Part shown: in pieces, positions 15,309-21,856 of the stretch
Numbering within the stretch: position 1 is the stretch's first letter
Layout of the letters: each line of letters starts with the position of its first letter
From: Wenzhouxiangella sp.
GTDB taxonomy: Bacteria; Pseudomonadota; Gammaproteobacteria; Xanthomonadales; Wenzhouxiangellaceae
Direction of reading: 5' to 3'
Length of the DNA stretch: 27,520 nt
Assembly: GCA_021767625.1 (NCBI GenBank)
Contig: JAASTB010000004.1
Span: 1-27,520, forward strand
Translations under genes and position numbers: made by a program
Notes under the pieces: generated by a model
The model's input: the letters and a program-made list of their open reading frames with translations, nothing else
What the model was told of the DNA's origin: nothing
Databases searched by the model: none

Positions 15309-16186
15309 CCCCAATCCTCTTCCAGTAGTTCGAACAGGCGGCGATTCCACGGCCGAAAGTGTTCAGTGAGCGTGTGCCGGCACTCCTGCGGCATGCGGCT
15401 GGCATAGCCGCCGGTGTTCGCACGGGTCATCGGCAGACGATGGGGCGGCAGTCCGACATGCTCCGCGATTCTCGATGCCGTCGTTTCCGGGTCCCTGGTC
15501 CACTGCTCGAAGTTCAAGATAAGGAACTGATTCCTCGGAAAGTGTCTGAACCAGTGCTCGAGTTGTTCGGCGTAATGACCACGGTTGATGTAGCCGAGCC
15601 TGTGCAGTCGCGGCGCCACTTCCCGATAGTTGTCTTCCGTCAACCGGTCACCGCGCTGCAACCAGGCGAACTCGCGATCGATCGCCTCGGAAAAGCTTGC
15701 GCGATCGGGAATGGCGTGTCGACGCATGTGCTGGTAGTGGGACCAGGCGCGCTCGACAGGGTCGCGCAACGAGACGATCAGTCGGGCGTCGGGGATCAGT
15801 CCGGCGGCGTTTCGCGCGTAGGACGGCGCAGACATGGCCGGCGTGGCTTCCCCGGTGACGGCACGATAACCCAGCTCAGCGCTTTTTGCCTTCATTGCCA
15901 TGCTGGACGGAAAATGCGCCCGGTACCAGGCTTCGCCGCGAGCGTAGTTGTCCGGCTGGTTGAAATACTGGACTTCCTTGGCGGCGGGTTCGGCGACGCC
16001 CTCGTGTTGGGCAAGCAGCCGGAAGAGTGTGGTCGTGCCGGACTTCATGGCACCGATGATGAGAAAGTCGGGCAGAACGCCGCCGGGAGCCACCCTTGCT
16101 TTGGCGGCCATTCGGTAGATGCGCAGGCGGCGCTGAGCCGGCATCCACCATTTTCTCAGGCGTTGGGAAGGGCTAGTCGTCTTCAT
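15296..16186 (-). CDS. PAPS-dependent sulfotransferase 2 (glycan operon)
   Basis: The 296-residue sulfotransferase starts at the ATG at 16186, overlapping the flippase stop by 14 bases. It has the PAPS 5'-phosphosulfate loop AMKSGTTT (46-53), the Lys70-Glu71 pair in AKEVQYFNQ typical of heparan-sulfate N/O-sulfotransferase-like proteins, and the 3'-phosphate-binding SLRDPVERAWSHY (139-151). The C-terminal YFEQW-like segment and the RPWNRRLFELL region also fit the family. The first 30 residues are basic and could bind membrane. It is clearly different from sulfotransferase 1 (different loop context and spacing), so the two probably sulfate different positions or sugars. PAPS would come from central sulfate assimilation, which is not in this window. 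Confidence 0.93.
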   Translation of the reverse strand: MKTTSPSQRLRKWWMPAQRRLRIYRMAAKARVAPGGVLPDFLIIGAMKSGTTTLFRLLAQHEGVAEPAAKEVQYFNQPDNYARGEAWYRAHFPSSMAMKAKSAELGYRAVTGEATPAMSAPSYARNAAGLIPDARLIVSLRDPVERAWSHYQHMRRHAIPDRASFSEAIDREFAWLQRGDRLTEDNYREVAPRLHRLGYINRGHYAEQLEHWFRHFPRNQFLILNFEQWTRDPETTASRIAEHVGLPPHRLPMTRANTGGYASRMPQECRHTLTEHFRPWNRRLFELLEEDWGWPS

Positions 16187-17570
16187 CTTTACGCTTCGTG
16201 GACCATTTCGTAAACAGGGGGGCAATCACCGACGGATCGAGGTCGAGTCGAGTGCGGACCAGGTACACGCAGCCCGTCCTGGCTACGGAGGTGCTGACGA
16301 GGTTGGCGATTGCCGCCCCGATCATTCCCAGCCAGGGAATCAGCACCAGCAGCGCGATGATATGCACACCCGCGGCCAACGTCATGACCTTCATGACCAG
16401 TGACTGGTGGCCGCTCATGATCAGGACTTGCTGAGCCGGCCCGAGAGCCGCGCCGAGAAGATGGCTGGCGAGCAGGATGGTGAGCACCGGATAGGCGCTT
16501 TGGTAGCCGCTGCCGAACAGGCTGAGCAGGAATGACCCCGCAATCAGCAGGATCACTACCGAAACCAGCGTGGGCCATAGGGTCGCGTGTCCTGCATGCC
16601 GGACCGTCTCCTGGAGGCCGCGGCGATCGTCCTGCGCATGAGCGCTGGCCAGCCAGGGCTGTACGACCGAACTGATCACCGACCGCGGTACCGAAGCGAG
16701 CCGGGATAGCCGCTCTGCGACGAAGAAGCCCGCTGCAGCCAGTGGTCCTCCGAGAACGCCCAGCACGAAGACGTTGCCGTACTGCACGAACAGATCGGCT
16801 AGCCGGGTTGCGAATATGGGCAGGGCATTCGGCATGATCCGGCTCGGTCCGTAGGAATCACGGCGCAGTTCGTCGTGGTCCGGCTCGACGTCCGCGGAGG
16901 CGGGCTGGCGGCGGTTCACGAGAAAAAGCTGAATGACCAGGACCAGGAGCAGGCTCAGGCATACGACGATCAGGATCTCGACGCCCCCGGGGTTGCGGCC
17001 GGCCCAGGCGAACCATCCCAGTGCAATCAATCCCGTGAACAGCGGGCGAAGCACCTGGGTCGGCAGGAAGGCGGAAGCCAGGCGGGAGCGTGCCCGGGCC
17101 ATGGCCTGGTGGAACTGAGTGAAGGCGACCAGGGATGACGCGCCGGCGGCCAGCAGCGCGACGATCCTGGGTAAGTCGCCGAACACACTGGAGGGTAGGG
17201 CGAAAACGATGATCATGGCGATCACGGTTCCCGTCAGGCAGATGAGAGCAAGCCAGCGTGCCCCGCTGTGCCTCAGGGTCGTGACGGAAGCTTGGTCGCC
17301 CCGGTTATGGTGGACGGCCACCAGTCGGCTGGTCGCCAGCGGAATGCCCAGTGCGAAGAGGCTGCCCAGAAGAAAGAGCATGTTCTGGCCCCAGGCGTAA
17401 ATGCCGAATTGGGCCGGATCGGAAACCAGTCGCGCTAGGAGCATCTGCAGCACAAAAGCGATAACCAGGCCGACCGCCTTGATGGTTCCGGCAGCCGAGC
17501 CCGAACGCACTACCGCGTTGTTCCGGAGTTTCTCGGCCCAACGCTTCAACCAATGTGTCCTGCGCTTCAT
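16173..17570 (-). CDS. Oligosaccharide flippase, Wzx-like (MOP superfamily)
   Basis: Numbered from the ATG at 17570, the 465-residue protein has a basic N-terminus, then about 12-14 membrane helices. The first is near 28-50, with the NNAVVRSGSAAGTIKAVGLVIAF-type beginning common in polysaccharide exporters of the MOP superfamily. Paired helices with short loops follow, including FVLGVLGGPLAAAGFFVAERLSRLAS in the middle. Such proteins flip polyprenyl-diphosphate-linked oligosaccharides across the inner membrane. Its position between an antiporter and a sulfotransferase places it in glycan export. The N-terminus is uncertain: the ATG at 17624 is in frame with an AAGGGG upstream but overlaps the antiporter gene, while the chosen ATG begins 25 bases after the antiporter stop. 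Confidence 0.9.
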   Translation of the reverse strand: MKRRTHWLKRWAEKLRNNAVVRSGSAAGTIKAVGLVIAFVLQMLLARLVSDPAQFGIYAWGQNMLFLLGSLFALGIPLATSRLVAVHHNRGDQASVTTLRHSGARWLALICLTGTVIAMIIVFALPSSVFGDLPRIVALLAAGASSLVAFTQFHQAMARARSRLASAFLPTQVLRPLFTGLIALGWFAWAGRNPGGVEILIVVCLSLLLVLVIQLFLVNRRQPASADVEPDHDELRRDSYGPSRIMPNALPIFATRLADLFVQYGNVFVLGVLGGPLAAAGFFVAERLSRLASVPRSVISSVVQPWLASAHAQDDRRGLQETVRHAGHATLWPTLVSVVILLIAGSFLLSLFGSGYQSAYPVLTILLASHLLGAALGPAQQVLIMSGHQSLVMKVMTLAAGVHIIALLVLIPWLGMIGAAIANLVSTSVARTGCVYLVRTRLDLDPSVIAPLFTKWSTKRKDEDD

Positions 17571-17595
17571 TCTGCCCACGGCTTTCTTCGGGCGC

Positions 17596-19416
17596 TCAGG
17601 ATTCCTCGCGCCCGCGCCCGCCATTGGGCGGCGTCCCCTTGGGCGCGAAATGGATCAGCAGCCAGTCTTCATCGGGCGTGAAGGGATGCTCCCGCGAATA
17701 CAGGCGGAACTTGCCGTCGGGCGAGACGCTGCCGAGCAGCAGCCAGTCCTCGCCGGGCGCGCCCATCTTCTCCTCGAATGATTCCATGGAAAATCCTTCG
17801 CTGAGCCGGGTCGTCTGGATGGTCCAGCCGCTCGTCATCCGCTCGTGGAGGGAGTAAGCGTCGATGGGCGGCTCGAAGGCGAAATAGCCTCGCTGCTGCA
17901 GGGTCAGCCGACGTTGCTCGTCGCTCGATTCGCGCGGTGGCGCAAGCTGGAAGGTGCGGTGATGGCCGAACTCGCCGCCCAGTGCCTTGCAGACCAGGGC
18001 GTTGTAGTAATCATTGTCCGTTGCGCACAACAGGTAGCTCAGGTGCTCGTCCTCGAGTTCGTGTTCCGCGTGCTCCGACAGGACTTCGCCGTAGTAGGTG
18101 CGGATGCCGTCCATTCGCACGGGCTTGAGTCGATACCAGGATCCGTCGGCCACCAGCACGTCTATCTCGAGTTCCTTCAGCTCGTTTGCCAGCGCCCGAG
18201 TCCAGTCGTTGGCGCCGACGATGAGCAGCCCGTTTTCCTCCTCGGCCGCGAGATCCAATCGCCTCGCCAGGGGTGCGAGCGTGACTCCGTGGATGATCAC
18301 GGTGGCCAGGATTACCAGGAAGACCAGCGGCATCAGGATCTGGGCTTGCGGGTACCCGGCCTCGACCAGGGCCGGCCCGAAGATGCTTGCTGTGGCGGCG
18401 GCGACGATGCCGCGCGGGGCGATCCAGGCCATCAGGACCTTGTCCTGCCAGCGCATCGGCGCCTTGAAGGTCGCGATGAGGATGGTCAGTGGGCGAACCG
18501 CCACCAGCACCACTGCGACGAACAGCAGCGACGACAGTCCGATGGCCTGCAGGTGCGAGCTGTCGAGTTGCGTGGGAATTACGATGAACAGCACTGACAG
18601 CAAGACGACCGTCAGGTTCTCCTTGAATCGTCTCAGTGGCTCGCGCTCGACGAGTTGCATGTTGCCCAGGACCAGGCCCATGACCGTGACCGTCAGCAGG
18701 CCGGCTTCGTGTTGCACGTGGTTGCTCGCCCAGTAGGCGGCCAGCACCAGCACCATCAACATGGGTGGTTTGAGATGGGCGGGGACGGCGCCGCGTCGGT
18801 AGAACCAGCCGGTAAGCCAACCACCGAGTCCCCCGAGCAGCCCGGCGACGGCGATCGCCTTGCCGAGGCTCAGGAAGACGGTGCTCCAGTCCTCTCCGGA
18901 GACCGTGAAGTACTGGAAGGCCAGGACGGCGAGCAGCACGCCGGCCGGATCGTTGACGATGCCTTCCCACTTGAGCAGGGAAGCCGATTCCTTGTTGAGG
19001 CGGGCCTGGCGCAACAGCGGCAGGATGACGGTCGGTCCGGTCACCACCAGGATGGCGCCGAGCACGATGGCGACCGGCCACGTCAGGCCGGCCACGAAGT
19101 GCGCCGCGAGCGCCCCGAACAGCCAGGCCAGCAGGGGGCCGAGGGTCGTCAGGCGGGTGATGCCGTGGCCGACCCGTCGGAATTCGCCCAGCTTCAGGTC
19201 CATACCGCCCTCGAACAGGATGATCGCGACACCCAGACCGATCAGCTCGGTCAGTTCCCCGGCGGGCATGGCAATGTCGATGACGCCGGTGATCGGCCCG
19301 AGAACGAGGCCGCCGGCGATGAGAATCACGATCGCGGGCAGCCGGATCTGCCAGGCCAGCCACTGGCTGGCCAGCCCGGCCGCGAGGATGATCATCAAGA
19401 GCGTGGCGAGATGCAT
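17596..19416 (-). CDS. CPA1-family cation:proton antiporter with C-terminal RCK/TrkA-like domain
   Basis: The 606-residue protein has a transport domain of about 12 helices (residues 1-385) and a cytoplasmic nucleotide-binding TrkA-N/RCK-like domain (about 390-500, starting LLIVGANDWTRALANELKELEIDVLVADG), then a short tail. Transport motifs include FEGGMDL (68-74), VTGPTVILPLL (125-135) and WEGIVNDPAG, with the N155-D156 pair expected for electroneutral CPA1 exchangers. It exchanges Na+ or K+ for protons at the inner membrane, and the RCK-like part may sense nucleotides. The start is well placed: an extended -10 sits so close that the mRNA may be leaderless. It is the first gene of the minus operon, ahead of flippase, sulfotransferase and GT2. 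Confidence 0.92.
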   Translation of the reverse strand: MHLATLLMIILAAGLASQWLAWQIRLPAIVILIAGGLVLGPITGVIDIAMPAGELTELIGLGVAIILFEGGMDLKLGEFRRVGHGITRLTTLGPLLAWLFGALAAHFVAGLTWPVAIVLGAILVVTGPTVILPLLRQARLNKESASLLKWEGIVNDPAGVLLAVLAFQYFTVSGEDWSTVFLSLGKAIAVAGLLGGLGGWLTGWFYRRGAVPAHLKPPMLMVLVLAAYWASNHVQHEAGLLTVTVMGLVLGNMQLVEREPLRRFKENLTVVLLSVLFIVIPTQLDSSHLQAIGLSSLLFVAVVLVAVRPLTILIATFKAPMRWQDKVLMAWIAPRGIVAAATASIFGPALVEAGYPQAQILMPLVFLVILATVIIHGVTLAPLARRLDLAAEEENGLLIVGANDWTRALANELKELEIDVLVADGSWYRLKPVRMDGIRTYYGEVLSEHAEHELEDEHLSYLLCATDNDYYNALVCKALGGEFGHHRTFQLAPPRESSDEQRRLTLQQRGYFAFEPPIDAYSLHERMTSGWTIQTTRLSEGFSMESFEEKMGAPGEDWLLLGSVSPDGKFRLYSREHPFTPDEDWLLIHFAPKGTPPNGGRGREES

Positions 19417-19422
19417 CGCGCG

Positions 19423-19451
19423 AGTTTAGCAGCACGTTCGGGGAGGGTCAG
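19423..19451 (-). promoter_or_regulatory. Promoter of the minus operon (antiporter)
   Basis: On the minus strand CTGACC (19451-19446) lies 17 bases before TAAACT (19428-19423), which is preceded by TGC, making an extended -10. The expected start of transcription falls on about 19416, the A of the antiporter ATG. Confidence 0.5.
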
Positions 19452-19472
19452 GGGGTATCCGGCGGCCGGACA

Positions 19473-19500
19473 CGAAAAAGCCGGCGCAAAGGCCGGCTTC
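19473..19500 (-). terminator. Rho-independent terminator of ssrA
   Basis: In the minus direction, AAGCCGGC and GCCGGCTT form an 8-base-pair stem (arms 19499-19492 and 19485-19478) with a 6-base loop, and T residues follow at 19479-19475. It lies 13 bases beyond the tmRNA 3' end. Confidence 0.88.
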
Positions 19501-19512
19501 CTCTCGGGGATC

Positions 19513-19869
19513 TGGTGGAGGCGGCGGGAGTCGAACCCGCGTCCGCGAACCATCTGATCCTGGTTCTACATGCTTAGCCCGCTCGATTTTTTCTCGCCGT
19601 TACGCCGCCCGAGGGGCAGGGCATACGCAACAGCCAGTCCCTGTTTGGTTTAACGCCATGCCCAGAGACGCGACATGACGCGATCCTGCTAGATGATCCC
19701 GAGTTGAAAGCGCAGGCTCAATCAGTCGGGAGCAGGCTGGGTTTTACGCAGCCAGTGCGTAGTTGTCGTCGTTGGCAACTAACTTTGGTTCAGCTGGTTT
19801 TACGAGGTGAGCTGAGACCTCGGCATGCCCCAGGGTACGTCCGATCCGCGTCGAAGCCAGAACGCCCCC
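19513..19869 (-). ncRNA. ssrA: Transfer-messenger RNA (tmRNA)
   Basis: The gene is read on the minus strand. The 5' end GGGGGCGTTCTGGCTTCGAC (from 19869) pairs with CGCCTCC just before the 3' ACCA (to 19513), making the tRNA-like acceptor arm. The T-loop GGTTCGACTCC is near the 3' end. The resume codon GCC and tag frame occupy 19776-19744 and encode ANDDNYALAA followed by TAA, the classic proteobacterial degradation tag. tmRNA rescues stalled ribosomes together with SmpB, encoded 53 bases upstream on the same strand. A promoter and a terminator of its own flank it. The mature RNA would be 357 bases. Confidence 0.97.
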
Positions 19870-19883
19870 GAAGTCGTGAGGTA

Positions 19884-19913
19884 AGACTAGCAGCCTTCGG
19901 GAAAGTTCCGCAA
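19884..19913 (-). promoter_or_regulatory. Promoter of ssrA
   Basis: TTGCGG (19913-19908) and TAGTCT (19889-19884, preceded by TGC) are 18 bases apart on the minus strand. The start would be near 19877, leaving a short 5' extension for RNase P to remove before the mature end at 19869. Confidence 0.55.
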
Positions 19914-19921
19914 CAGGCGAG

Positions 19922-20383
19922 TCAGCCGCTCTTGAGAATCCGGGCCTTCTGACGCTGCCAGTCCTTCTCCTTTTGGGCCCGGCGCTTGTCGTGCTGTTTC
20001 TTGCCGGACGCCACCGCGATCTCGACTTTGACCTTGCCCTGCTTCCAGTACATGGCGGTGGGCACGATCGTCTGACCCTTGCGCTCGACCAGGCCGATCA
20101 GGCGGTCGATTTCGCGGCGGTGCAGCAGCAGTCGGCGGGTGCGCGTCGGATCCGGATTGACGTGGGTGGAGGCCGTCGGCAGCGGCGTGATCAGGCAGCC
20201 GAACAGGAAGGCCTCGCCGTTTTTGAGCAGCACGTAGCTGTCGCCGAACTGGATCTTGCCGGCGCGCAGCGCCTTGACCTCCCAGCCCTCCAGCGCAATA
20301 CCCGCCTCCAGCCGCTCCTCGAGATGAAACTCGAACTTGGCGCGCTTGTTCAGGGCGATGGTCGATGAAGACTGCTTGGCCAT
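19922..20383 (-). CDS. smpB: SsrA-binding protein SmpB
   Basis: The 153-residue protein matches SmpB in length and sequence. The oligonucleotide-binding beta-barrel begins after the disordered N-terminus with LNKRAKFEFHLEERLEAGIALEGWEVKALRAG, followed by DSYV (49-52). The positively charged C-terminal tail (GKKQHDKRRAQKEKDWQRQKARILKSG region) enters the empty mRNA channel of a stalled ribosome. SmpB carries tmRNA to the ribosome during trans-translation, and the tmRNA gene lies directly downstream on the same strand. The ATG is preceded by AAGGA. The upstream side faces ratA divergently, across a repeat-rich spacer. Confidence 0.97.
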   Translation of the reverse strand: MAKQSSSTIALNKRAKFEFHLEERLEAGIALEGWEVKALRAGKIQFGDSYVLLKNGEAFLFGCLITPLPTASTHVNPDPTRTRRLLLHRREIDRLIGLVERKGQTIVPTAMYWKQGKVKVEIAVASGKKQHDKRRAQKEKDWQRQKARILKSG

Positions 20384-20461
20384 GGTTCCTTGGCGATCTC
20401 TCGAAGCGGTGCGCCATGATAGCGCAGCATGTTGGTTTCAGGTTTCAGGTTCGGGAAAAGA

Positions 20462-20493
20462 GGGGTTCGGGGTTCCGGGGTTCCGGGTTCCGG
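20462..20493. repeat. Tandem GGGGTTCC array
   Basis: About four imperfect 7-8 base copies of GGGGTTCC/GGGTTCC lie head to tail just inside the left arm of the larger inverted repeat. No reading frame is supported here. Confidence 0.75.
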
Positions 20494-20543
20494 ACCGTCT
20501 GTGCAGTTCTTCCGGGGTCCGGCGCTGATGACGCCCCGGCGGT

Positions 20544-20549
20544 TACAAT
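20544..20549 (+). promoter_or_regulatory. Possible -10 element (TACAAT) for ratA
   Basis: TACAAT lies 64 bases before the ratA ATG, between the arms of the inverted repeat, so a transcript from it would contain only the right arm. No clear -35 is seen. Confidence 0.35.
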
Positions 20550-20613
20550 CTGCCGAATCGCTTGGGGCTGCCGTCCTGAACCCTGAAACCTGAATCCTGA
20601 AACCTGCTATTCA

Positions 20614-21045
20614 ATGCCCGAAGTCCACCGCTCAGCACTCGTTCCCTACACGCCGGCCCAGATGTACGGGCTGGTCCGGGATGTCGACAGCTATCCGAAG
20701 TTCCTGGCCTGGGTTCGGTCGGCCGAAGTCCACCGCGAGGACGAGCGTCATCAGCTGGCCACCCTCGAGGTGCAGCTGGCCGGCCTGGTGCGCCGCTTCA
20801 CGACCCGCAATACCCTGGTTCCGGATGAAAAGCTGATCATGGAGCTCGATCGCGGACCGTTCGACGACCTGAGCGGAAGCTGGAGCTTCTCGGCGGTGGG
20901 GGACGGATGCCGCGTCAGCCTGGACTTGCGCTTCCACGTCGGCGGCGGGCTGTTCCTGCGCCCGTTCCAGCGCAATTTCTCGCGCATGGCCGACCGCATG
21001 GTCGACGATTTCACGCGTCGGGCCCACCAGGTCCATGGCGGCTGA
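20614..21045 (+). CDS. ratA: RatA/COQ10-type START-domain protein
   Basis: The 143-residue protein is a RatA/YfjG member of the polyketide-cyclase/START-like fold. Family landmarks are the N-terminal SALVPYTPAQMYGLVRDVDSYPKFLAW-type segment (residues 7-33), RFTTRNTLVP near 61-70 and the C-terminal helix SRMADRMVDDFTRRA. In Escherichia coli it was described as a ribosome-association toxin; in other lineages the same family (COQ10) binds ubiquinone and supports respiration. The sequence does not decide between them, and the quinone-related role is often preferred. No Shine-Dalgarno is visible before the ATG, because the right arm of the repeat sits there. It overlaps rnfH by 11 bases, so the two are one operon. 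Confidence 0.93.
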   Translation: MPEVHRSALVPYTPAQMYGLVRDVDSYPKFLAWVRSAEVHREDERHQLATLEVQLAGLVRRFTTRNTLVPDEKLIMELDRGPFDDLSGSWSFSAVGDGCRVSLDLRFHVGGGLFLRPFQRNFSRMADRMVDDFTRRAHQVHGG

Positions 21046-21340
21046 GCGGATCGCCATCGAAGTGGCCGCTGCGCTGCCCGACAGGCAGGTGGTGGTTCGG
21101 CTGGAAGTGCCGAGGGGAACGACCCTGGCCGAGGCTGTGGCCCTGGCCGATCTGCCGGCGAAACTGCCCGGCCTGGAGGTCGACGAGAACCGTCTCGGAG
21201 TCTTCGGCAAGCGTCGCCGCCCCGACGAGGCGGTGGCCGAGGGCGAGCGCGTGGAGGTCTATCGCCCGCTGACGGCGGATCCGAAGGAAGTCAGGCGACA
21301 GTTGGCGGAACTGGCGCGCGCCCGGAAGGGAAAGGGCTGA
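21035..21340 (+). CDS. rnfH: RnfH/RatB family ubiquitin-like-fold protein
   Basis: This 101-residue protein of the RnfH family (PF03658, beta-grasp fold) begins at the ATG inside the end of ratA. Typical landmarks are IEVAAALPDRQVVVRLEVPRGTTL (residues 7-30), VDENRLGVFGKRRRPDEAV (49-67) and the VYRPLTADPKEVRRQLAE (74-91) tail before a basic end. The pairing of ratA and rnfH is conserved in gammaproteobacteria, next to smpB as here. The molecular role is not firmly known. Confidence 0.93.
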   Translation: MAAERIAIEVAAALPDRQVVVRLEVPRGTTLAEAVALADLPAKLPGLEVDENRLGVFGKRRRPDEAVAEGERVEVYRPLTADPKEVRRQLAELARARKGKG

Positions 21341-21353
21341 GCCTCATTTTCCC
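21328..21353. terminator. Possible bidirectional hairpin between rnfH and bamE ends
   Basis: GGGAAA (21328-21333) pairs with TTTCCC (21348-21353), with a small GGC-TGA-GCC hairpin inside. It spans the rnfH stop codon and lies between two convergent genes. No T-run follows the full stem, so termination is only a suggestion. Confidence 0.3.
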
Positions 21354-21355
21354 GG

Positions 21356-21778
21356 TCAGGTGCCGGGGCCGCCGCGTTCCTCCTGGCGGAGGGACTCGAG
21401 ATCCTGAATCGGGGCCTCTTCCGGATCCTGCAGCTCGTCGAGCGCTTCGCCGGCCATGCTCTCTTCGTCGAGGTAGTTGCCCTCCATCGATGCCAGGGCG
21501 CCGTTCTCGAAATACAGCGTCAGCACGCGCTTCTCGGGCTTTCCGCCGCGCGGCGCGTAGGTGTTCATGTAGTCCCAGCGATCCTGGTGGAACGGGCTGT
21601 TGATCGACGGCGTGCCGAGGAGTACCTGGACCTGGCGCTTGGTCATGCCGGTTTCCAGTTCGGCGACGGCGTCCTCGTCGAGGACGTTGCCCTGCTGGAT
21701 ATCCTGCTTGTACACGAGGCTTCCGCAGGCCGTCAGGATCAAGGCGGCCGGGAGGATCATCGACCGGGCGAAGTTCAT
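21356..21778 (-). CDS. bamE: BamE (SmpA/OmlA) outer-membrane assembly lipoprotein
   Basis: From the ATG at 21778 the 140-residue protein has a lipoprotein signal peptide with lipobox LTAC (Cys18). The BamE domain follows: YKQDIQQGNVLDEDAVAELETGMTKRQVQVLLGTPSI (about 23-59), DRWDYMNTYAPRGG (65-78) and LTLYFENGALASMEG. An acidic Glu/Asp-rich tail (about 100-140) is longer than in Escherichia coli BamE. It is part of the BAM complex that inserts beta-barrels into the outer membrane. Two other ATGs, at 21799 and 21829, are in frame. The 21778 start is chosen because the promoter-like AT-rich region overlaps the upstream ones. It is divergent from fur, an arrangement also known in Pseudomonas (omlA-fur). 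Confidence 0.9.
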   Translation of the reverse strand: MNFARSMILPAALILTACGSLVYKQDIQQGNVLDEDAVAELETGMTKRQVQVLLGTPSINSPFHQDRWDYMNTYAPRGGKPEKRVLTLYFENGALASMEGNYLDEESMAGEALDELQDPEEAPIQDLESLRQEERGGPGT

Positions 21779-21807
21779 GGCAGTGGAAGTTTTCGACATG
21801 AGCGCAA

Positions 21808-21816
21808 TGATACAAT
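21808..21816 (+). promoter_or_regulatory. Extended -10 promoter of fur in the bamE-fur divergent region
   Basis: TGA followed by TACAAT lies about 40 bases before the fur ATG. The same AT-rich stretch read on the other strand contains TATTGT and TATCAT, possible -10 elements for bamE, so the two promoters would overlap. No convincing Fur-box match was found here. Confidence 0.5.
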
Positions 21817-21856
21817 ACAAGTCTTGCAACGAGTGGCTACCCGAGCAGGTTGGAGC

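Larger units (their letters stand above)
20432..20606. repeat. Imperfect inverted repeat of TTTCAGG-type micro-repeats between smpB and ratA
   Basis: The left arm (20432-20454) reads GGTTTCAGG repeated into GGTTCGGG; the right arm (20574-20606) carries the complement, CCTGAAACC/CCTGAATCC, twice. About 120 bases separate the arms, including a GGGGTTCC tandem array. The right arm stops about 7 bases before the ratA ATG. It is not a recognised insertion sequence. Confidence 0.75.

Noticed and set aside
19513..19560. Integration site at the tmRNA 3' end
   Set aside because: The tmRNA 3' end is a frequent attachment site, but there is no integrase, no direct repeat of this end and no island genes next to it.
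20614..21340. ratA-rnfH as a toxin-antitoxin pair
   Set aside because: The RatA/RatB naming suggests it, but both are conserved housekeeping families (COQ10-like and RnfH) beside smpB; nothing in the sequence shows a toxin-antitoxin system.
21805..21825. Possible Fur box in the bamE-fur spacer
   Set aside because: Only the first half (TGATACA) resembles the 7-1-7 consensus; the second half does not match, so Fur autoregulation is not supported.
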